A stretch of 64,000 nucleotides of DNA. It comes from Paenibacillus sp. NEAU-GSW1. Lineage in GTDB: Bacteria > Bacillota > Bacilli > Paenibacillales > Paenibacillaceae. The position numbers and the translations under genes are program-made. Positions within the stretch are counted from its first letter, which is position 1. The number at the start of each line of letters is the position of its first letter. Of this stretch, positions 1 to 9,328 are shown piece after piece. Location of the stretch: contig NZ_WOVL01000003.1 in assembly GCF_009737085.1 (NCBI RefSeq), positions 124,001 to 188,000 of the forward strand, given 5' to 3'. A model generated the notes under the pieces. The model was not told the origin of the DNA and searched no databases. It saw only the letters and a program-made list of their open reading frames with translations.

Positions 1-367
1 CTTGCTGCGCTACTCTTCCAATTACTCTTAGAACCTCTTCGTCGCTTGCCGGCTTAAGCAAGTAGTCGTACACATTGAAGGCCATCGCTTGCTTCGCATA
101 TTGAAACTCAGCATATCCGGACAACAATACCGATTTTACATGCTTGTGGTGCTTATACACTTGCTCGATGAGCTCAATTCCCGACATACCGGGCATATAA
201 ATATCGGCGATCATAATATCAATTGAATGCATCGTCATCAACTGCAGCGCTTCATTAGCCGAATATGCCCTATACACCGTATCGATATTAAGCTGTTCCC
301 AATCTATTGTATACGCTAATGTATCCACAACTGACGATTCGTCATCTACGATAAGCAAACTTAACAT
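1..367 (-). CDS. YesN-like response regulator, partial (N-terminal receiver domain)
   Basis: The receiver domain of a response regulator, cut by the left window edge so that its output domain is not visible. Translation from the ATG at 367 begins MLSLLIVDDESSVVDTLA, which gives the acidic pair DD near residues 8-9. A phospho-acceptor Asp follows in the IMIADIYMPGMSG stretch near residue 55, and the conserved Lys is in YLLKPA. It starts 5 bp after the kinase stop, and its ribosome site GAGGAG lies inside the end of the kinase gene, so the two are co-transcribed and coupled. Regulators paired with YesM-like kinases usually end in an AraC-type DNA-binding domain (family knowledge; not seen here). 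Confidence 0.9.
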   Translation of the reverse strand, partial: MLSLLIVDDESSVVDTLAYTIDWEQLNIDTVYRAYSANEALQLMTMHSIDIMIADIYMPGMSGIELIEQVYKHHKHVKSVLLSGYAEFQYAKQAMAFNVYDYLLKPASDEEVLRVIGRVAQQ

Positions 368-371
368 TGCT

Positions 372-2084
372 TCACTCCTCTTGATGTACAATGCAACGAA
401 TGGTAACTAGAAGCCCGCCTAACTCCGATGCTTCAAATTCCAGTCCTGAACCTTCATGAAAAATATTCTTTACCCTTTGATGCGTATTCCATATCCCGTA
501 TCCCGATTCTTCCGACAACGGCTGTTTCATCTTGGCGCCCAGCTTCTCCAATTGCATGTTGTTCATTCCAATTCCTGCATCTTCAACCCGAAGCAAGAAG
601 CCTCCCGGAATAAAGGTTCCGGTTATTCGAATCATGCCGCCGTCCTCTTTAGGAGCGACTCCATGGATAATCGCATTCTCCACAAGAGGCTGAATCAACA
701 GTCTTGGTATTTGAAATGGGAGCAAACCATCATCGATTTGAATTTCGTATTGGAACCGCTTCGCCCGCATGGATTGAATCGTTAAGTAGTTTCGTACAAG
801 CTGCAGCTCTTCTTCCAGCGTTGCCATAGGATTCTCCAGTCTTGTCGTATAGCGATAATACTCTCCGAGGTTCAATGCCATTGCGACCACCTCTTCCTCA
901 GCACCTAGCTTTGCCATATTCTTAATGTAGAATAGACAATTATATAGGAAATGCGGATTGATCTGCGATTGCAGCTGCTTGAGTTCCGCTTCCTTGGTGC
1001 GCAGCTTTTCTTCATAAACGGTTTCAATTAATTCCTGGATCCGATTGGCCATACTGTTAAACCCCGTAAATACAGCTTCAAATTCATCTTTCCGATTCGA
1101 ATCCAATCGGGAAGCATATTTGCCTGTACGAATGTCTTTTATTTTTAACATGAGTTGATTAATCGGAGTCTGTACTTGTCGGTATGCGAGCAGCGCGATC
1201 ATAATACCCAAGAGCAGCAAGGTCACCGTACCTAATATAAAAAAATTCCGGCTCTCTTGAATAGGCATAACGACTTCGGATAACGGAATGTAATCGATTA
1301 AGTACCAGCCTAGGCTTTCGGTCTTTACAGTGCTTACAAGTATAGGCTGCTTATCACTTTCGATAATACGGCTGCCTAGAACAGGCTCTTGCTCTCTCCA
1401 GCTTTGTTCAAGGTAAGGCTGAGCCTCATCGCCCGCCCCAATGAAACCGAATGAAGAGTGATACAATAGGGTCGTACGCTTGGGGTCCTGCGTGTAGTTG
1501 TCAATCATATTTCGAATATACGTATCGGGAAATCGAGCCTCAATTAAATATTGACCGCCTATGCGATCCGTATAGAAGTAACCGGAGCTCTGCCCATTTT
1601 CTTTTTTATATCGCCATACTCGTTCTCCCTGCTCTTCTGCCAGCGATCCAACAGGTTCGTCATAACTCACTCCTGCTTTTGTCGATATGACTTCTTTTCT
1701 CGATAAAGAATAGATTGAAATATCAATAGGCCAGTTGGTAGATGCGCTTTGCAGCTTAATTTTCTGAAGAACATCTAACCTAAGCTTATTCGCATCAAAT
1801 AAATCTTCCGATATGGATGAATTCAAATATTGCCTTATCGTGGGATCCTCTTCTAGTTCCAACACATTGACCGCCAGCTGATCTACCTGATTTTCTACTT
1901 GAGACATGAAGAAGAGCAATTGGTTATAATAGGATGTGCGAATGTCCTGTTCGATGACTTGAACGCTTACCCGATGGGAGTTGCCGTTCAAGGTAATAAT
2001 AATTCCTTGGAAAATGACAAGCAATGCTACAAATTTTATAAATAGTGTTAGCTTTAGTTTCCATTTGAATATAGTTAGCTGCAT
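372..2084 (-). CDS. YesM-like sensor histidine kinase
   Basis: A membrane sensor kinase of about 570 residues. Membrane segments lie near residues 9-32 and 282-302, with an extracytoplasmic sensor region of about 250 residues between them. A HAMP-like linker follows, then the His-kinase motif QINPHFLYN with the phospho-acceptor His near 378, and an HATPase domain containing VENAIIHG and the glycine boxes DAGIGM and GYGIWN. These features define the LytS/YesM-type family. The ATG at 2084 is preferred over an upstream one at 2123 because it is preceded by GAGGGTG at 8 bp. The response regulator follows directly. Such pairs commonly control sugar-uptake operons in Paenibacillus (family knowledge); the target here is unknown. 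Confidence 0.92.
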   Translation of the reverse strand: MQLTIFKWKLKLTLFIKFVALLVIFQGIIITLNGNSHRVSVQVIEQDIRTSYYNQLLFFMSQVENQVDQLAVNVLELEEDPTIRQYLNSSISEDLFDANKLRLDVLQKIKLQSASTNWPIDISIYSLSRKEVISTKAGVSYDEPVGSLAEEQGERVWRYKKENGQSSGYFYTDRIGGQYLIEARFPDTYIRNMIDNYTQDPKRTTLLYHSSFGFIGAGDEAQPYLEQSWREQEPVLGSRIIESDKQPILVSTVKTESLGWYLIDYIPLSEVVMPIQESRNFFILGTVTLLLLGIMIALLAYRQVQTPINQLMLKIKDIRTGKYASRLDSNRKDEFEAVFTGFNSMANRIQELIETVYEEKLRTKEAELKQLQSQINPHFLYNCLFYIKNMAKLGAEEEVVAMALNLGEYYRYTTRLENPMATLEEELQLVRNYLTIQSMRAKRFQYEIQIDDGLLPFQIPRLLIQPLVENAIIHGVAPKEDGGMIRITGTFIPGGFLLRVEDAGIGMNNMQLEKLGAKMKQPLSEESGYGIWNTHQRVKNIFHEGSGLEFEASELGGLLVTIRCIVHQEE

Positions 2085-2374
2085 GAGATTCACCCTCGAA
2101 TACATACGTGATAATGCTATCATACTTAATCATTCAATAAATAAAAATAAGCACGACATGAATTACATACTGGAAATCGATATTTTGTAAAAAAAATCGC
2201 ACAAAAGTTAAATTCGAGTTATAGTGATCCTTGATCTGTAAGTATTAAATCCTGCACATATAAAGGCAACACGCCTACGACTGGCCTCGCTCCCTCTCCT
2301 TTCTCTAATTCCCCATAATAATATTGGGTAACAGAATAATAGTGAAAAAATACACTATTGGGAGTTTACAATCC

Positions 2375-2665
2375 ATGGACAACAATCAACGGATATCCCC
2401 GTCTGGGCTACCCGAGCAGCCATCATCATTCTGGCTCACTTCGACTGAACAGCCGTCATTCGAGCCGCTGTCGTCCGACGTTGATATCGACGTATGCGTC
2501 GTCGGCGGCGGCATTACCGGCATTAACGCTCGCTTATTGGCTTGCTGGGACTGTCCGTGCCACGGTTCCCGATTCTCGTATAAGGACGACGTGCTCGAAG
2601 GACCGGCTAAAAAAACATTAAGACCCATAAGGAGTAAAAATAAAAGGAGCGTACAGCAGCGGTAG
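2375..2665 (+). pseudogene. Deletion relic of FAD-dependent oxidoreductase/Rieske gene
   Basis: A 96-codon open frame beginning MDNNQRISPSGLPEQP. Its first ~50 residues match the N terminus of the intact oxidoreductase at 42682-44229, including the dinucleotide-binding CVVGGGITGI. It then jumps directly to the C-terminal Rieske segment WDCPCHGSRFSYKDDVLEG. About 1.3 kb of the gene is missing, removing the FAD-domain body and the first Rieske Cys/His pair, and the last codons are frameshifted. The leader (GGGAGTTTACAATCC before ATG) and the downstream hairpin also resemble those of the intact copy, so this is an old duplicate that lost its interior. A functional protein is unlikely. Confidence 0.85.
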
Positions 2666-2684
2666 CCCGCAGCTTGTACGCTCC
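2646..2684 (+). terminator. Hairpin downstream of the oxidoreductase relic
   Basis: The perfect 10-bp inverted repeat GGAGCGTACA / TGTACGCTCC lies just after the relic's stop codon. The intact copy has a hairpin with the same GAGCGTAC core at the equivalent place (44237-44281), so it was duplicated with the gene. There is no strong T run; termination activity is inferred. Confidence 0.6.
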
Positions 2685-2730
2685 TTGAATAACTTGTACA
2701 TCCAAGTCGTCAAAAAAAGATAAACTCAAC

Positions 2731-5169
2731 TCATAGCAGCTCTGCACCTCGATAACCCATTTTGCGATAGCCCTTCACTCTTTTCTTGTACATGCTCATC
2801 AAAACAGGAACTTGGAGATCAACGTAGTCAAAAATTTTGACCTCCTCTTTGTTGATATGGGCGCGGTGCAGCCTGCCAGCATATTGCTGCAAAGTCCCCG
2901 ACCAAGAAATCGGGTGAACCAGAAACAAGGTGTCCAATCTAGGATCATCGAAGCCCTCGCCAATAAGCTTCCCGGTCGCAATGAAAATTCGTTCTTCATC
3001 ATTCGGAATGCTCGCCATTTTCTCGCGGATTGCCTCCCTTTGCTTCTTCCCCATTCCTCCGCGCAGAACAATTACATTTTTCGCAAAACCCTTCAATCTT
3101 TGCTCAAAATATTCAGCATGCACCGTGCGCTCGACTAGCAACAAAGGTGACCTGCCGTCATCCAAACATTTAAGCAAATCATCAAAAATCATCGTATTTC
3201 GTTCCTCATCCGCTACAAGACTCTGGTACACATTTTGAATATCAGAAGATGTAGTGCCGGCAGGCATTCGAAACATCGTATATCGAGGAATAACCGTTAG
3301 AGTAAAGCCTCTAACGTTGCCTAGCATCTTCGTATCGATTCTCATTCGAATGGGACCAAGCTGCATCGCTACAATCGCCTCTTGGCCATCTTGTCGTTTC
3401 GGTGTCGCAGTAAGCCCGAATATAAATTTCGCTTTAGCTTGCTTAAGCACCTGCTCAAAGCTGAACGCTGAGACATGATGGCACTCATCCACAATAATTT
3501 GTCCATAATCACTTACATACTCTTTAATCATGCCCTTATAATTCAAGCTTTGTACGATGGCTATATCAACTATCCCCGTACGGTTATCTTTGCCGCCCCC
3601 GACTGTTCCAATCGATCCTTTTGGCATGTCTAAAAATGTTTGAAACCGCTCTTTCCACTGCTCCATTAGTTCTCTGCGATGAACAAGAATAAGGGTGTTT
3701 ACCTTTCGATTTGCAACAATACTTGCTGCCACTACTGTTTTTCCAAATCCTGTGGCCGCCGATAGAACTCCAGTATCGTGCACTAGAATCGAGCGAGCTG
3801 CAGTGTCCTGTAATGTCGTTAGTTGCCCAACAAACTTAGCTTGGATAGAACGACCCGCAAAACGATTATCTTCAAGTTGAATAGATGAATGATTCTTTTG
3901 AATAAAATCAGTAACCGAACTTAGACATCCCCTTGGCAACACGATATATTGCGAAAGGATCTCTGCGCAAGAAATCACTCTCGGCTTTCCGTAAGTGGAA
4001 AGACGCATTGCTTGTGTTTTATAAAAGTCCGGATTCGAGAAGGACGCCATTCTCATAATGCGATGGATTACGATAGGCGTAAGATCCTTCTTCTCGATAT
4101 ATAGCCTGTCCGACAAGATGACCGAAATATTCTGCGGTAAGGAGTCTGGTATTTGTTCAGAATCCGCTATAATGCTTGACTCCCATGGCTGTTGATCTTC
4201 TTCATCACTAGTGTGCAAGAAATTCGCACTATATTGATCTGCAGAGCGATTTTCTTGAATGAAACGCATTACATCCTTTTCGGACATTTTCCCAAGTTCA
4301 TAGAGAAAACGCCATTGATCCTCATAAGGTACAAGGGACTCATCCACGAAGGTGCTATTTCCATTTTTACGTGGTCCACCTTGGAGCGGCAGGGCAATAA
4401 GATTACCAAATCCCCCCTTGGGAAGGGTGTCCTGATTAGGAAATAATCGATCATAGGAATCCAGAGTAAGTTGATATCTTTGCCTCATCGTTAAAGATAA
4501 TAATAGAGTGCCTAATTGCCTTGCCAAACAGGCAGCAATCGGATCCATGAAGAAAATCCATATATGACCTCCATTCCCTGACCGGGAACGTTCTAAGGCC
4601 GCTGGGATATTATGATGCTTACACACCTGCATAACAGCAAGAGCATCATCTTTCCAATTCTTCTTGTCAAAATCCATAGCCAAAAACCAGCAAGTTTCAT
4701 CCTCTAACATCGGATATATTCCAATCGTTCGATCCTCGCGTGCATCCAGGTGTCTGGATAACACATCATCCGTTATTGGAAGGAAGCGCTGATGGGTACA
4801 TACTGAGCATTTTACTTTTGGCTTCTGACAGACGGCTGTCCATTCATTGCCGCAAACCGGTGAATAACCTGACTTGCCATTCTTCCCGTTCCAGCGAATA
4901 GGATAGACGTCCTCTCGACCGCGAAAATAACTTTTATACAACGCCAGTTTCGCTTCCACGTTAGAGAGACGATGAACTGTGGAAGGAGTAGATTCTTGCA
5001 CGGGCAGGATAACTTCAACATTTGCATCGCCGTCTTCTTGACTTCCCTGAATTACCCAATTAGTCTCCAGCGAAATCTTCCTTATATGGTGCCTAAGGGA
5101 ATTGATCTCCTGTTTGAGTTTTTCTATTTCCGCCAAAGCCTCTTCATACTTTTGCTGTATGTTTTCCAC
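2731..5169 (-). CDS. TOTE-type primase-helicase (AEP primase + SF2 helicase)
   Basis: A predicted primase-helicase of about 812 residues. In order it has an N-terminal coiled coil (~5-35), a Cys cluster (CGNEW...CQKPKVKCSVC, ~105-125), and an archaeo-eukaryotic primase domain with the metal motif DFD (~166-168), SGNGGHIWIFF (~197-207) and GNLIALPLQG. A superfamily 2 helicase follows with Walker A ATGFGKT (~472-478), DECHH (~561-565), TATPKR and QYAGRLHRAH. The primase matches the family named after TOTE conflict systems, which are proposed anti-invader systems. The start is the GTG at 5169 because GGGAG lies 7 bp upstream; an upstream GTG at 5217 has no good ribosome site. No other TOTE component is adjacent, so a stand-alone role in defence or repair is possible. 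Confidence 0.82.
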   Translation of the reverse strand: MENIQQKYEEALAEIEKLKQEINSLRHHIRKISLETNWVIQGSQEDGDANVEVILPVQESTPSTVHRLSNVEAKLALYKSYFRGREDVYPIRWNGKNGKSGYSPVCGNEWTAVCQKPKVKCSVCTHQRFLPITDDVLSRHLDAREDRTIGIYPMLEDETCWFLAMDFDKKNWKDDALAVMQVCKHHNIPAALERSRSGNGGHIWIFFMDPIAACLARQLGTLLLSLTMRQRYQLTLDSYDRLFPNQDTLPKGGFGNLIALPLQGGPRKNGNSTFVDESLVPYEDQWRFLYELGKMSEKDVMRFIQENRSADQYSANFLHTSDEEDQQPWESSIIADSEQIPDSLPQNISVILSDRLYIEKKDLTPIVIHRIMRMASFSNPDFYKTQAMRLSTYGKPRVISCAEILSQYIVLPRGCLSSVTDFIQKNHSSIQLEDNRFAGRSIQAKFVGQLTTLQDTAARSILVHDTGVLSAATGFGKTVVAASIVANRKVNTLILVHRRELMEQWKERFQTFLDMPKGSIGTVGGGKDNRTGIVDIAIVQSLNYKGMIKEYVSDYGQIIVDECHHVSAFSFEQVLKQAKAKFIFGLTATPKRQDGQEAIVAMQLGPIRMRIDTKMLGNVRGFTLTVIPRYTMFRMPAGTTSSDIQNVYQSLVADEERNTMIFDDLLKCLDDGRSPLLLVERTVHAEYFEQRLKGFAKNVIVLRGGMGKKQREAIREKMASIPNDEERIFIATGKLIGEGFDDPRLDTLFLVHPISWSGTLQQYAGRLHRAHINKEEVKIFDYVDLQVPVLMSMYKKRVKGYRKMGYRGAELL

Positions 5170-5245
5170 GTTTACGCTCCCTAACGAATAAAACAAATAT
5201 TCATTATATTTGTGCACCTTATATTTAATATTATAGACTCATGAA

Positions 5246-5340
5246 AGCAAAAATCCACAACCTCATGCGGTTGCGGATTTACATGGTGGAGGCGAGCCGT
5301 GGCTGTGCAAAACCACAATTCGCCGGAGTGTGATGTTAAT
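5246..5340. repeat. Two-hairpin interspersed element, copy A
   Basis: Hairpin 1 (5252-5279) has arms CCACAACC/GGTTGCGG around the loop TCATGC. Hairpin 2 (5291-5324) runs from GGCGAGCCGTGG to CCACAATTCGCC. The right-hand tail is GGAGTGTGATG. It is one of about ten related copies in the window. It lies between the divergent helicase and fic genes, so it cannot be a simple terminator of either. Confidence 0.85.
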
Positions 5341-5502
5341 ATCGTTTTAAGAAACTGCTTAGTTCTTAAATTCTAAAATCCCTCTTTCAAACATATATTC
5401 CTCCATTACTTCACATGCAGGAGTATAAAAAGATAATCAACTTACATTTATGATGGCAACTTTTCAAAAGAATAAATGGGCTAGTTTAACAGCATCCAAA
5501 GA

Positions 5503-5531
5503 TGTACATAATAGGTGTAATTGAGTATAAT
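5503..5531 (+). promoter_or_regulatory. Candidate sigma-A promoter of fic
   Basis: TATAAT at 5526-5531 has TGTACA (4 of 6 matches to TTGACA) exactly 17 bp upstream at 5503-5508. It lies about 60 bp before the fic start codon. Recognised by eye only. Confidence 0.5.
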
Positions 5532-5590
5532 AAAAATAAGATGAATCCATTGATTTAATTGGGTTTTCACGTGTAAAAGGCGGTGTAAAA

Positions 5591-6733
5591 ATGACTTATA
5601 TATTTGCATATGAGCACTTCGATACTTCGGAAGACAGATTAGTCTTTCATCCGAATATCAATCCCTTTGATTATGAAATACAACAACTCATCCTAGAGGC
5701 AGAGAGAAATATAGGGGCATTAGCAAGACTCGGTTTAAAAAGCCATCCCTTAACGCCTACTATCTTACGTAACTCTATGGTTAGAACAGCACACTTTACT
5801 ACCAAAATTGAGCAGAATAAACTGGAGTTCAAAGAGGTAGTACAACTTTATCAGAATTACAAAAAGAATCCACTGACCATTAAACAAAAAGCACAAATCG
5901 AAGTTAAAAACGTCTTTGAGACTTATGAGTATATTTATAGCTTAGATCCAAACAAAGATTTTTCCGACATGGATGAACCTGTACTAAAAAAAATACAATA
6001 TACTTTAATGAACGACTTAACCGGTTATCCAGTAGGATATAGAAATATTCCGGTAGCTCTTCAAGATGGTGATGGGCATGTCAGTTACCAACCTCCAGCA
6101 TTTAATGAAGTTCCGCGCCTCATGCGGGCTTACTTTTCTTGGCTTTACACTAGTGTAACCGGATATACAAACCCATATGAGACGACAAATGCCAATCTTG
6201 ATAAAAAGCTCCATCCCCTCATCATTTCTGGAATTACTCATCATTTAATAGGTTACATCCATCCTTTTCCCGATGGTAATGGAAGAACAGCTAGGGCATT
6301 TTCTACTTTGGTTGGTTTAATACACAACGACCTTGCCACAATAAAGGATGCATTTAGTGTAGAAGAATTCTTTGATAAAAGAATCGAAGATTATTATGAT
6401 ACACTCATGGCTGCGACTCAAGGTAACCTAAAACCATTCATTGTTTTTTATCTAGAGTGCGTCAATGCATCACTTACCAAGGTTCTCAAAGAACTGCAAC
6501 GTTACGATAGAATAAAACATATTCGCGAATTGCTAGGTAGAGGGCATGCAAAAACAATGTTCGAATTGATTAGCAGAATGGATGACGAAGAGATATTTCA
6601 TAGACAATTGTTTGACAATACTCTAGAAGCTTCTTCCTCAAGTATTGCCAAGAATATTACAAAACTTAAGGACTTAGGTGTTATCAAGTCAGGAAACGGT
6701 CGCGGAGAATATATCGTCTGTATAGTGGATTAA
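5591..6733 (+). CDS. Fic family protein (probable AMP-transferase)
   Basis: A 380-residue Fic protein. The catalytic loop HPFPDGNGRTAR begins at residue 224, with the full HPFx(D/E)GNGRxxR consensus including the catalytic His. An upstream helix carries TTKIEQN (residues 70-76), which fits the (S/T)xxxE(G/N) inhibitory motif of class II Fic proteins, so activity is probably self-restrained. The C terminus (~330-380) looks like a winged helix. Fic enzymes usually transfer AMP from ATP to Ser/Thr/Tyr of a target protein (family knowledge); the target is unknown. AAAGGCGGTG precedes the ATG at good spacing. The gene stands alone, between repeat copy A and a bidirectional terminator. Confidence 0.9.
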   Translation: MTYIFAYEHFDTSEDRLVFHPNINPFDYEIQQLILEAERNIGALARLGLKSHPLTPTILRNSMVRTAHFTTKIEQNKLEFKEVVQLYQNYKKNPLTIKQKAQIEVKNVFETYEYIYSLDPNKDFSDMDEPVLKKIQYTLMNDLTGYPVGYRNIPVALQDGDGHVSYQPPAFNEVPRLMRAYFSWLYTSVTGYTNPYETTNANLDKKLHPLIISGITHHLIGYIHPFPDGNGRTARAFSTLVGLIHNDLATIKDAFSVEEFFDKRIEDYYDTLMAATQGNLKPFIVFYLECVNASLTKVLKELQRYDRIKHIRELLGRGHAKTMFELISRMDDEEIFHRQLFDNTLEASSSSIAKNITKLKDLGVIKSGNGRGEYIVCIVD

Positions 6734-6767
6734 CCGAAATGAACCCCTGTCCATGTTAAATAAAAAT

Positions 6768-6807
6768 AGCACCGTATAAACAGCTCTTAGGCTGTATACA
6801 CGGTGCT
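6768..6807. terminator. Bidirectional terminator between fic and ptsI
   Basis: The long inverted repeat AGCACCGTATA...ACAGC / GCTGTATACACGGTGCT is flanked by AAAAAT on the left and TTTTG on the right. It sits between the converging ends of fic and ptsI and can serve both. Confidence 0.85.
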
Positions 6808-6834
6808 TTTGTTGGAATGATTTTACGATAACAG

Positions 6835-8547
6835 TTACTTTTGATAAGCCTCTAATGCTCTGCGAACCTCTGCCGGCGTATCCATATCCAGGATTCGTTC
6901 GGCAAGCGCCTGACAATCACTGCGGGTTAAATGGATAATTTGGCGCTTAATCTTTTGAGTGGCGGATGGAGACATGCTCCATTCATGCAGCCCCAAGCCC
7001 ATTAATAACGGCGCTGCCAATGGATCTCCGGCCATGCTTCCGCACATGCCTGTCCATTTGCCATGTCGGTCGGATGCGTCAATTACTTGTTTGATGAGCC
7101 GAATGACTGCCGGGTGGAAGTAATCGTACAGATATGAGACCTTCTCGTTCATTCGGTCCACGGCAAGCGTGTATTGAACCAAGTCATTCGTGCCGATGCT
7201 GAAGAAATCGACTTCCTTGGCGAAACGGTCGGCTTGAAGCGCCGCGGACGGAATTTCGATCATAATGCCGACTTCTATCTTATCCGCCATCAGGACGGCC
7301 TCAGAACGAAGCTGCTCCCGGACCTCTTCGAAAATCCCCTTTGCTTTTCTCCACTCTTCAAGCCCCGAAATCATCGGAAACATCACTTTGAGATTGCCGT
7401 AAGCGCTGGCCCGCAGAATAGCCCGCAGCTGAGTGACCAGCAGATTCGGACGATCGAGACATAATCGAATCGCGCGATAGCCTAGAAAAGGGTTCAGCTC
7501 ATGAGGAAGCTCCAAATAAGGCAGCTCTTTATCGCCACCGATATCGAGCGTCCGAATAATGACGGGACGTCCCTGCATCGCTTCCGCCACAGATTTATAA
7601 GCTTGAAATTGCGTTTCTTCGTCCGGCATACTGCTGCGGCTCATGAACAAAAACTCCGTACGGTACAAACCGACTGCTTCCGCTCCTGTGTCCAGCAGGC
7701 CGATTGCCTCTTCGGGCGTTCCAATATTCGCTGCGATTTCGACCTTAAAGCCATCTGCAGTGACCGCTGCTTTATCCGCATAGGCTAGCAATTGTTGGCG
7801 GGATTCTTCTTGAAGACGCATCTTCTCCCGCACATCCTCAATCGTCTCGATATCGGGGTTTACGATACAAATGCCGGTTGCCCCATCAATCGCGAGCAAA
7901 TCGCCGTCCTTAATTTGTTCAATGCTGCTTCCTGCTCCCAGAATAGCCGCTATGCCCAATGAGTTCGCCAAGATCGCCGTATGCGAGGTTTTGCCGCCAA
8001 TTCGGGTAACAAAACCAAGTATGAACTGCTTATCCAATTGAACGGTATCGGAGGGGGACAGATCGTCTGCGACGATAATGACTTCTTCCTGAATATCGGA
8101 TAATTGGCTTCCCTGCCGTCCCCGTACATACGAGAGCAGCCTGCTGCCCACATCCCGAACATCCGCAGCCCGTTCCCGCATATATTCACTCGCCATGCTT
8201 TCGAATAGGCCAGCCGTCTGTAACGTCACCATACGGACTGCCGTTTCCGCCGTCCACTTTTCGTTATGAATCAATTTCTCCATGGGCGGAAAAAAAGAAG
8301 GATCATTCAGCATACTGACCTGGCCTTTGAGAATAACAGCCTTCTCTTCTCCGAGAATATCATTCGCCCGTGCAACTAAAGCGTCCAAATCGGCTAAACA
8401 TAGCGTTTTGGCGGTATGAAGCAGGCCCGCTTCCTTGTCCGGATCATCGGTTTTGAGATCTTTGACATCCTCCAGACGCACAGGCGAATAGACAAACGCT
8501 TTTCCTATTTTAATGCCTTCTGAAACCCCTAAGCCTTGAATGTTCAA
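6835..8547 (-). CDS. ptsI: PTS enzyme I (phosphoenolpyruvate-protein phosphotransferase)
   Basis: A full-length enzyme I of 570 residues, which phosphorylates HPr from phosphoenolpyruvate in the cytoplasm. The phospho-acceptor His is His189 in GGKTSHTAILA. The PEP-binding half carries GLYRTEFLFM, IIRTLDIGGDKELPY and the catalytic Cys in MCGSMAGDP (~502). The start codon is TTG, with GGAGG 8 bp upstream. It is the last gene of the fructose operon, 33 bp after the HPr-like gene. EI in this position makes the operon a self-contained PTS; whether another ptsHI locus exists elsewhere cannot be seen here. Confidence 0.96.
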   Translation of the reverse strand: MNIQGLGVSEGIKIGKAFVYSPVRLEDVKDLKTDDPDKEAGLLHTAKTLCLADLDALVARANDILGEEKAVILKGQVSMLNDPSFFPPMEKLIHNEKWTAETAVRMVTLQTAGLFESMASEYMRERAADVRDVGSRLLSYVRGRQGSQLSDIQEEVIIVADDLSPSDTVQLDKQFILGFVTRIGGKTSHTAILANSLGIAAILGAGSSIEQIKDGDLLAIDGATGICIVNPDIETIEDVREKMRLQEESRQQLLAYADKAAVTADGFKVEIAANIGTPEEAIGLLDTGAEAVGLYRTEFLFMSRSSMPDEETQFQAYKSVAEAMQGRPVIIRTLDIGGDKELPYLELPHELNPFLGYRAIRLCLDRPNLLVTQLRAILRASAYGNLKVMFPMISGLEEWRKAKGIFEEVREQLRSEAVLMADKIEVGIMIEIPSAALQADRFAKEVDFFSIGTNDLVQYTLAVDRMNEKVSYLYDYFHPAVIRLIKQVIDASDRHGKWTGMCGSMAGDPLAAPLLMGLGLHEWSMSPSATQKIKRQIIHLTRSDCQALAERILDMDTPAEVRRALEAYQK

Positions 8548-8580
8548 CTCCCGGGCCTCCTCTCCGTTTTCACGCTGTTG

Positions 8581-8853
8581 TTAAACCTCTCCAAATCCGC
8601 CTTCAACCAGCTGCACAAGCGATTCCAACGCTTTCTCTTCATCAGGGCCATCGACAGAAATCTCAATGACGCTTCCTTGCGCAAGTCCCAGCGTCATGAG
8701 TCCCAAAATGCTTTTGCCGTCTACTTTCACTCCTTGATCTTTAAGCAAAATGTTTACTTGTGATTGAAACTTTGCCGCCTGCTCCGTAAACAATTGTGCT
8801 GGCCGTATATGAAAGCCCGTCGTATTACGAATAGTTACTTCTGTAGTTAACAT
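8581..8853 (-). CDS. HPr-like phosphocarrier protein
   Basis: A 90-residue HPr-family protein. The active-site His is His15 in TTGFHIRPAQ (Bacillus HPr has GxHARPA), and the regulatory Ser motif GKSILGLMTLG is kept, with Ser48 equivalent to Ser46 of HPr. It could therefore accept phosphate from EI and might also be a target of HPr(Ser) kinase and help CcpA. The ATG at 8853 is chosen because GGAG lies 6 bp upstream; the upstream ATG at 8865 has AGG only 2 bp away. It lies between the EIIA and EI genes. It may be specific for fructose rather than the general HPr. Confidence 0.93.
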   Translation of the reverse strand: MLTTEVTIRNTTGFHIRPAQLFTEQAAKFQSQVNILLKDQGVKVDGKSILGLMTLGLAQGSVIEISVDGPDEEKALESLVQLVEGGFGEV

Positions 8854-8874
8854 ATTTTTCTCCATTTCCTTCTT

Positions 8875-9327
8875 CTATATCGTTTGCAGCAAGCCGATCA
8901 ATTCCTCTGAATCCTGAACGGCGAACAGTTTATTGCGGAATTCCTCATCAATTAATTTGCGCGATATTGCAATCAGAATTTGCAGATGCTCGTTACCTGC
9001 CGCTGCTTCCGGTACCGCGATCATAAAGGCAACGGATACGGGCTCTCCATCAAGCGAATCCCAGTCTGTCGGCTTCGCCAGCTTCGCAAAGGCTAAGCCG
9101 GGCTTGCTGACTCCGGCGGATTTGCCATGCGGGATAGCTACTCCAAAGCCAATTCCGGTAGAACCCGTCTTCTCGCGGTTCATAACGGCTTCAAGATAGG
9201 CAGACTTATCGGTAACGCATCCGGATTGCGCCAGAGCGTCCACCATTGCTTGCATGCATTCCGATTTGTCCGTAATATCCAAAGGAATTAAGATCGATTG
9301 TTTGTCCAGCAGTGTACTTACGTTCAT
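8875..9327 (-). CDS. PTS fructose-type EIIA protein
   Basis: A 150-residue cytoplasmic EIIA of the fructose/mannitol family. The phosphorylated His is His67 in GFGVAIPHGKS, and the C-terminal half carries the typical LQILIAISRKL helix. It passes phosphate from HPr to the EIIB domain of the upstream gene product. AGGAGGGG precedes the ATG and lies inside the end of the EIIBC gene; the two genes abut within a few bases, which suggests translational coupling. Confidence 0.95.
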   Translation of the reverse strand: MNVSTLLDKQSILIPLDITDKSECMQAMVDALAQSGCVTDKSAYLEAVMNREKTGSTGIGFGVAIPHGKSAGVSKPGLAFAKLAKPTDWDSLDGEPVSVAFMIAVPEAAAGNEHLQILIAISRKLIDEEFRNKLFAVQDSEELIGLLQTI

Positions 9328-9328
9328 A

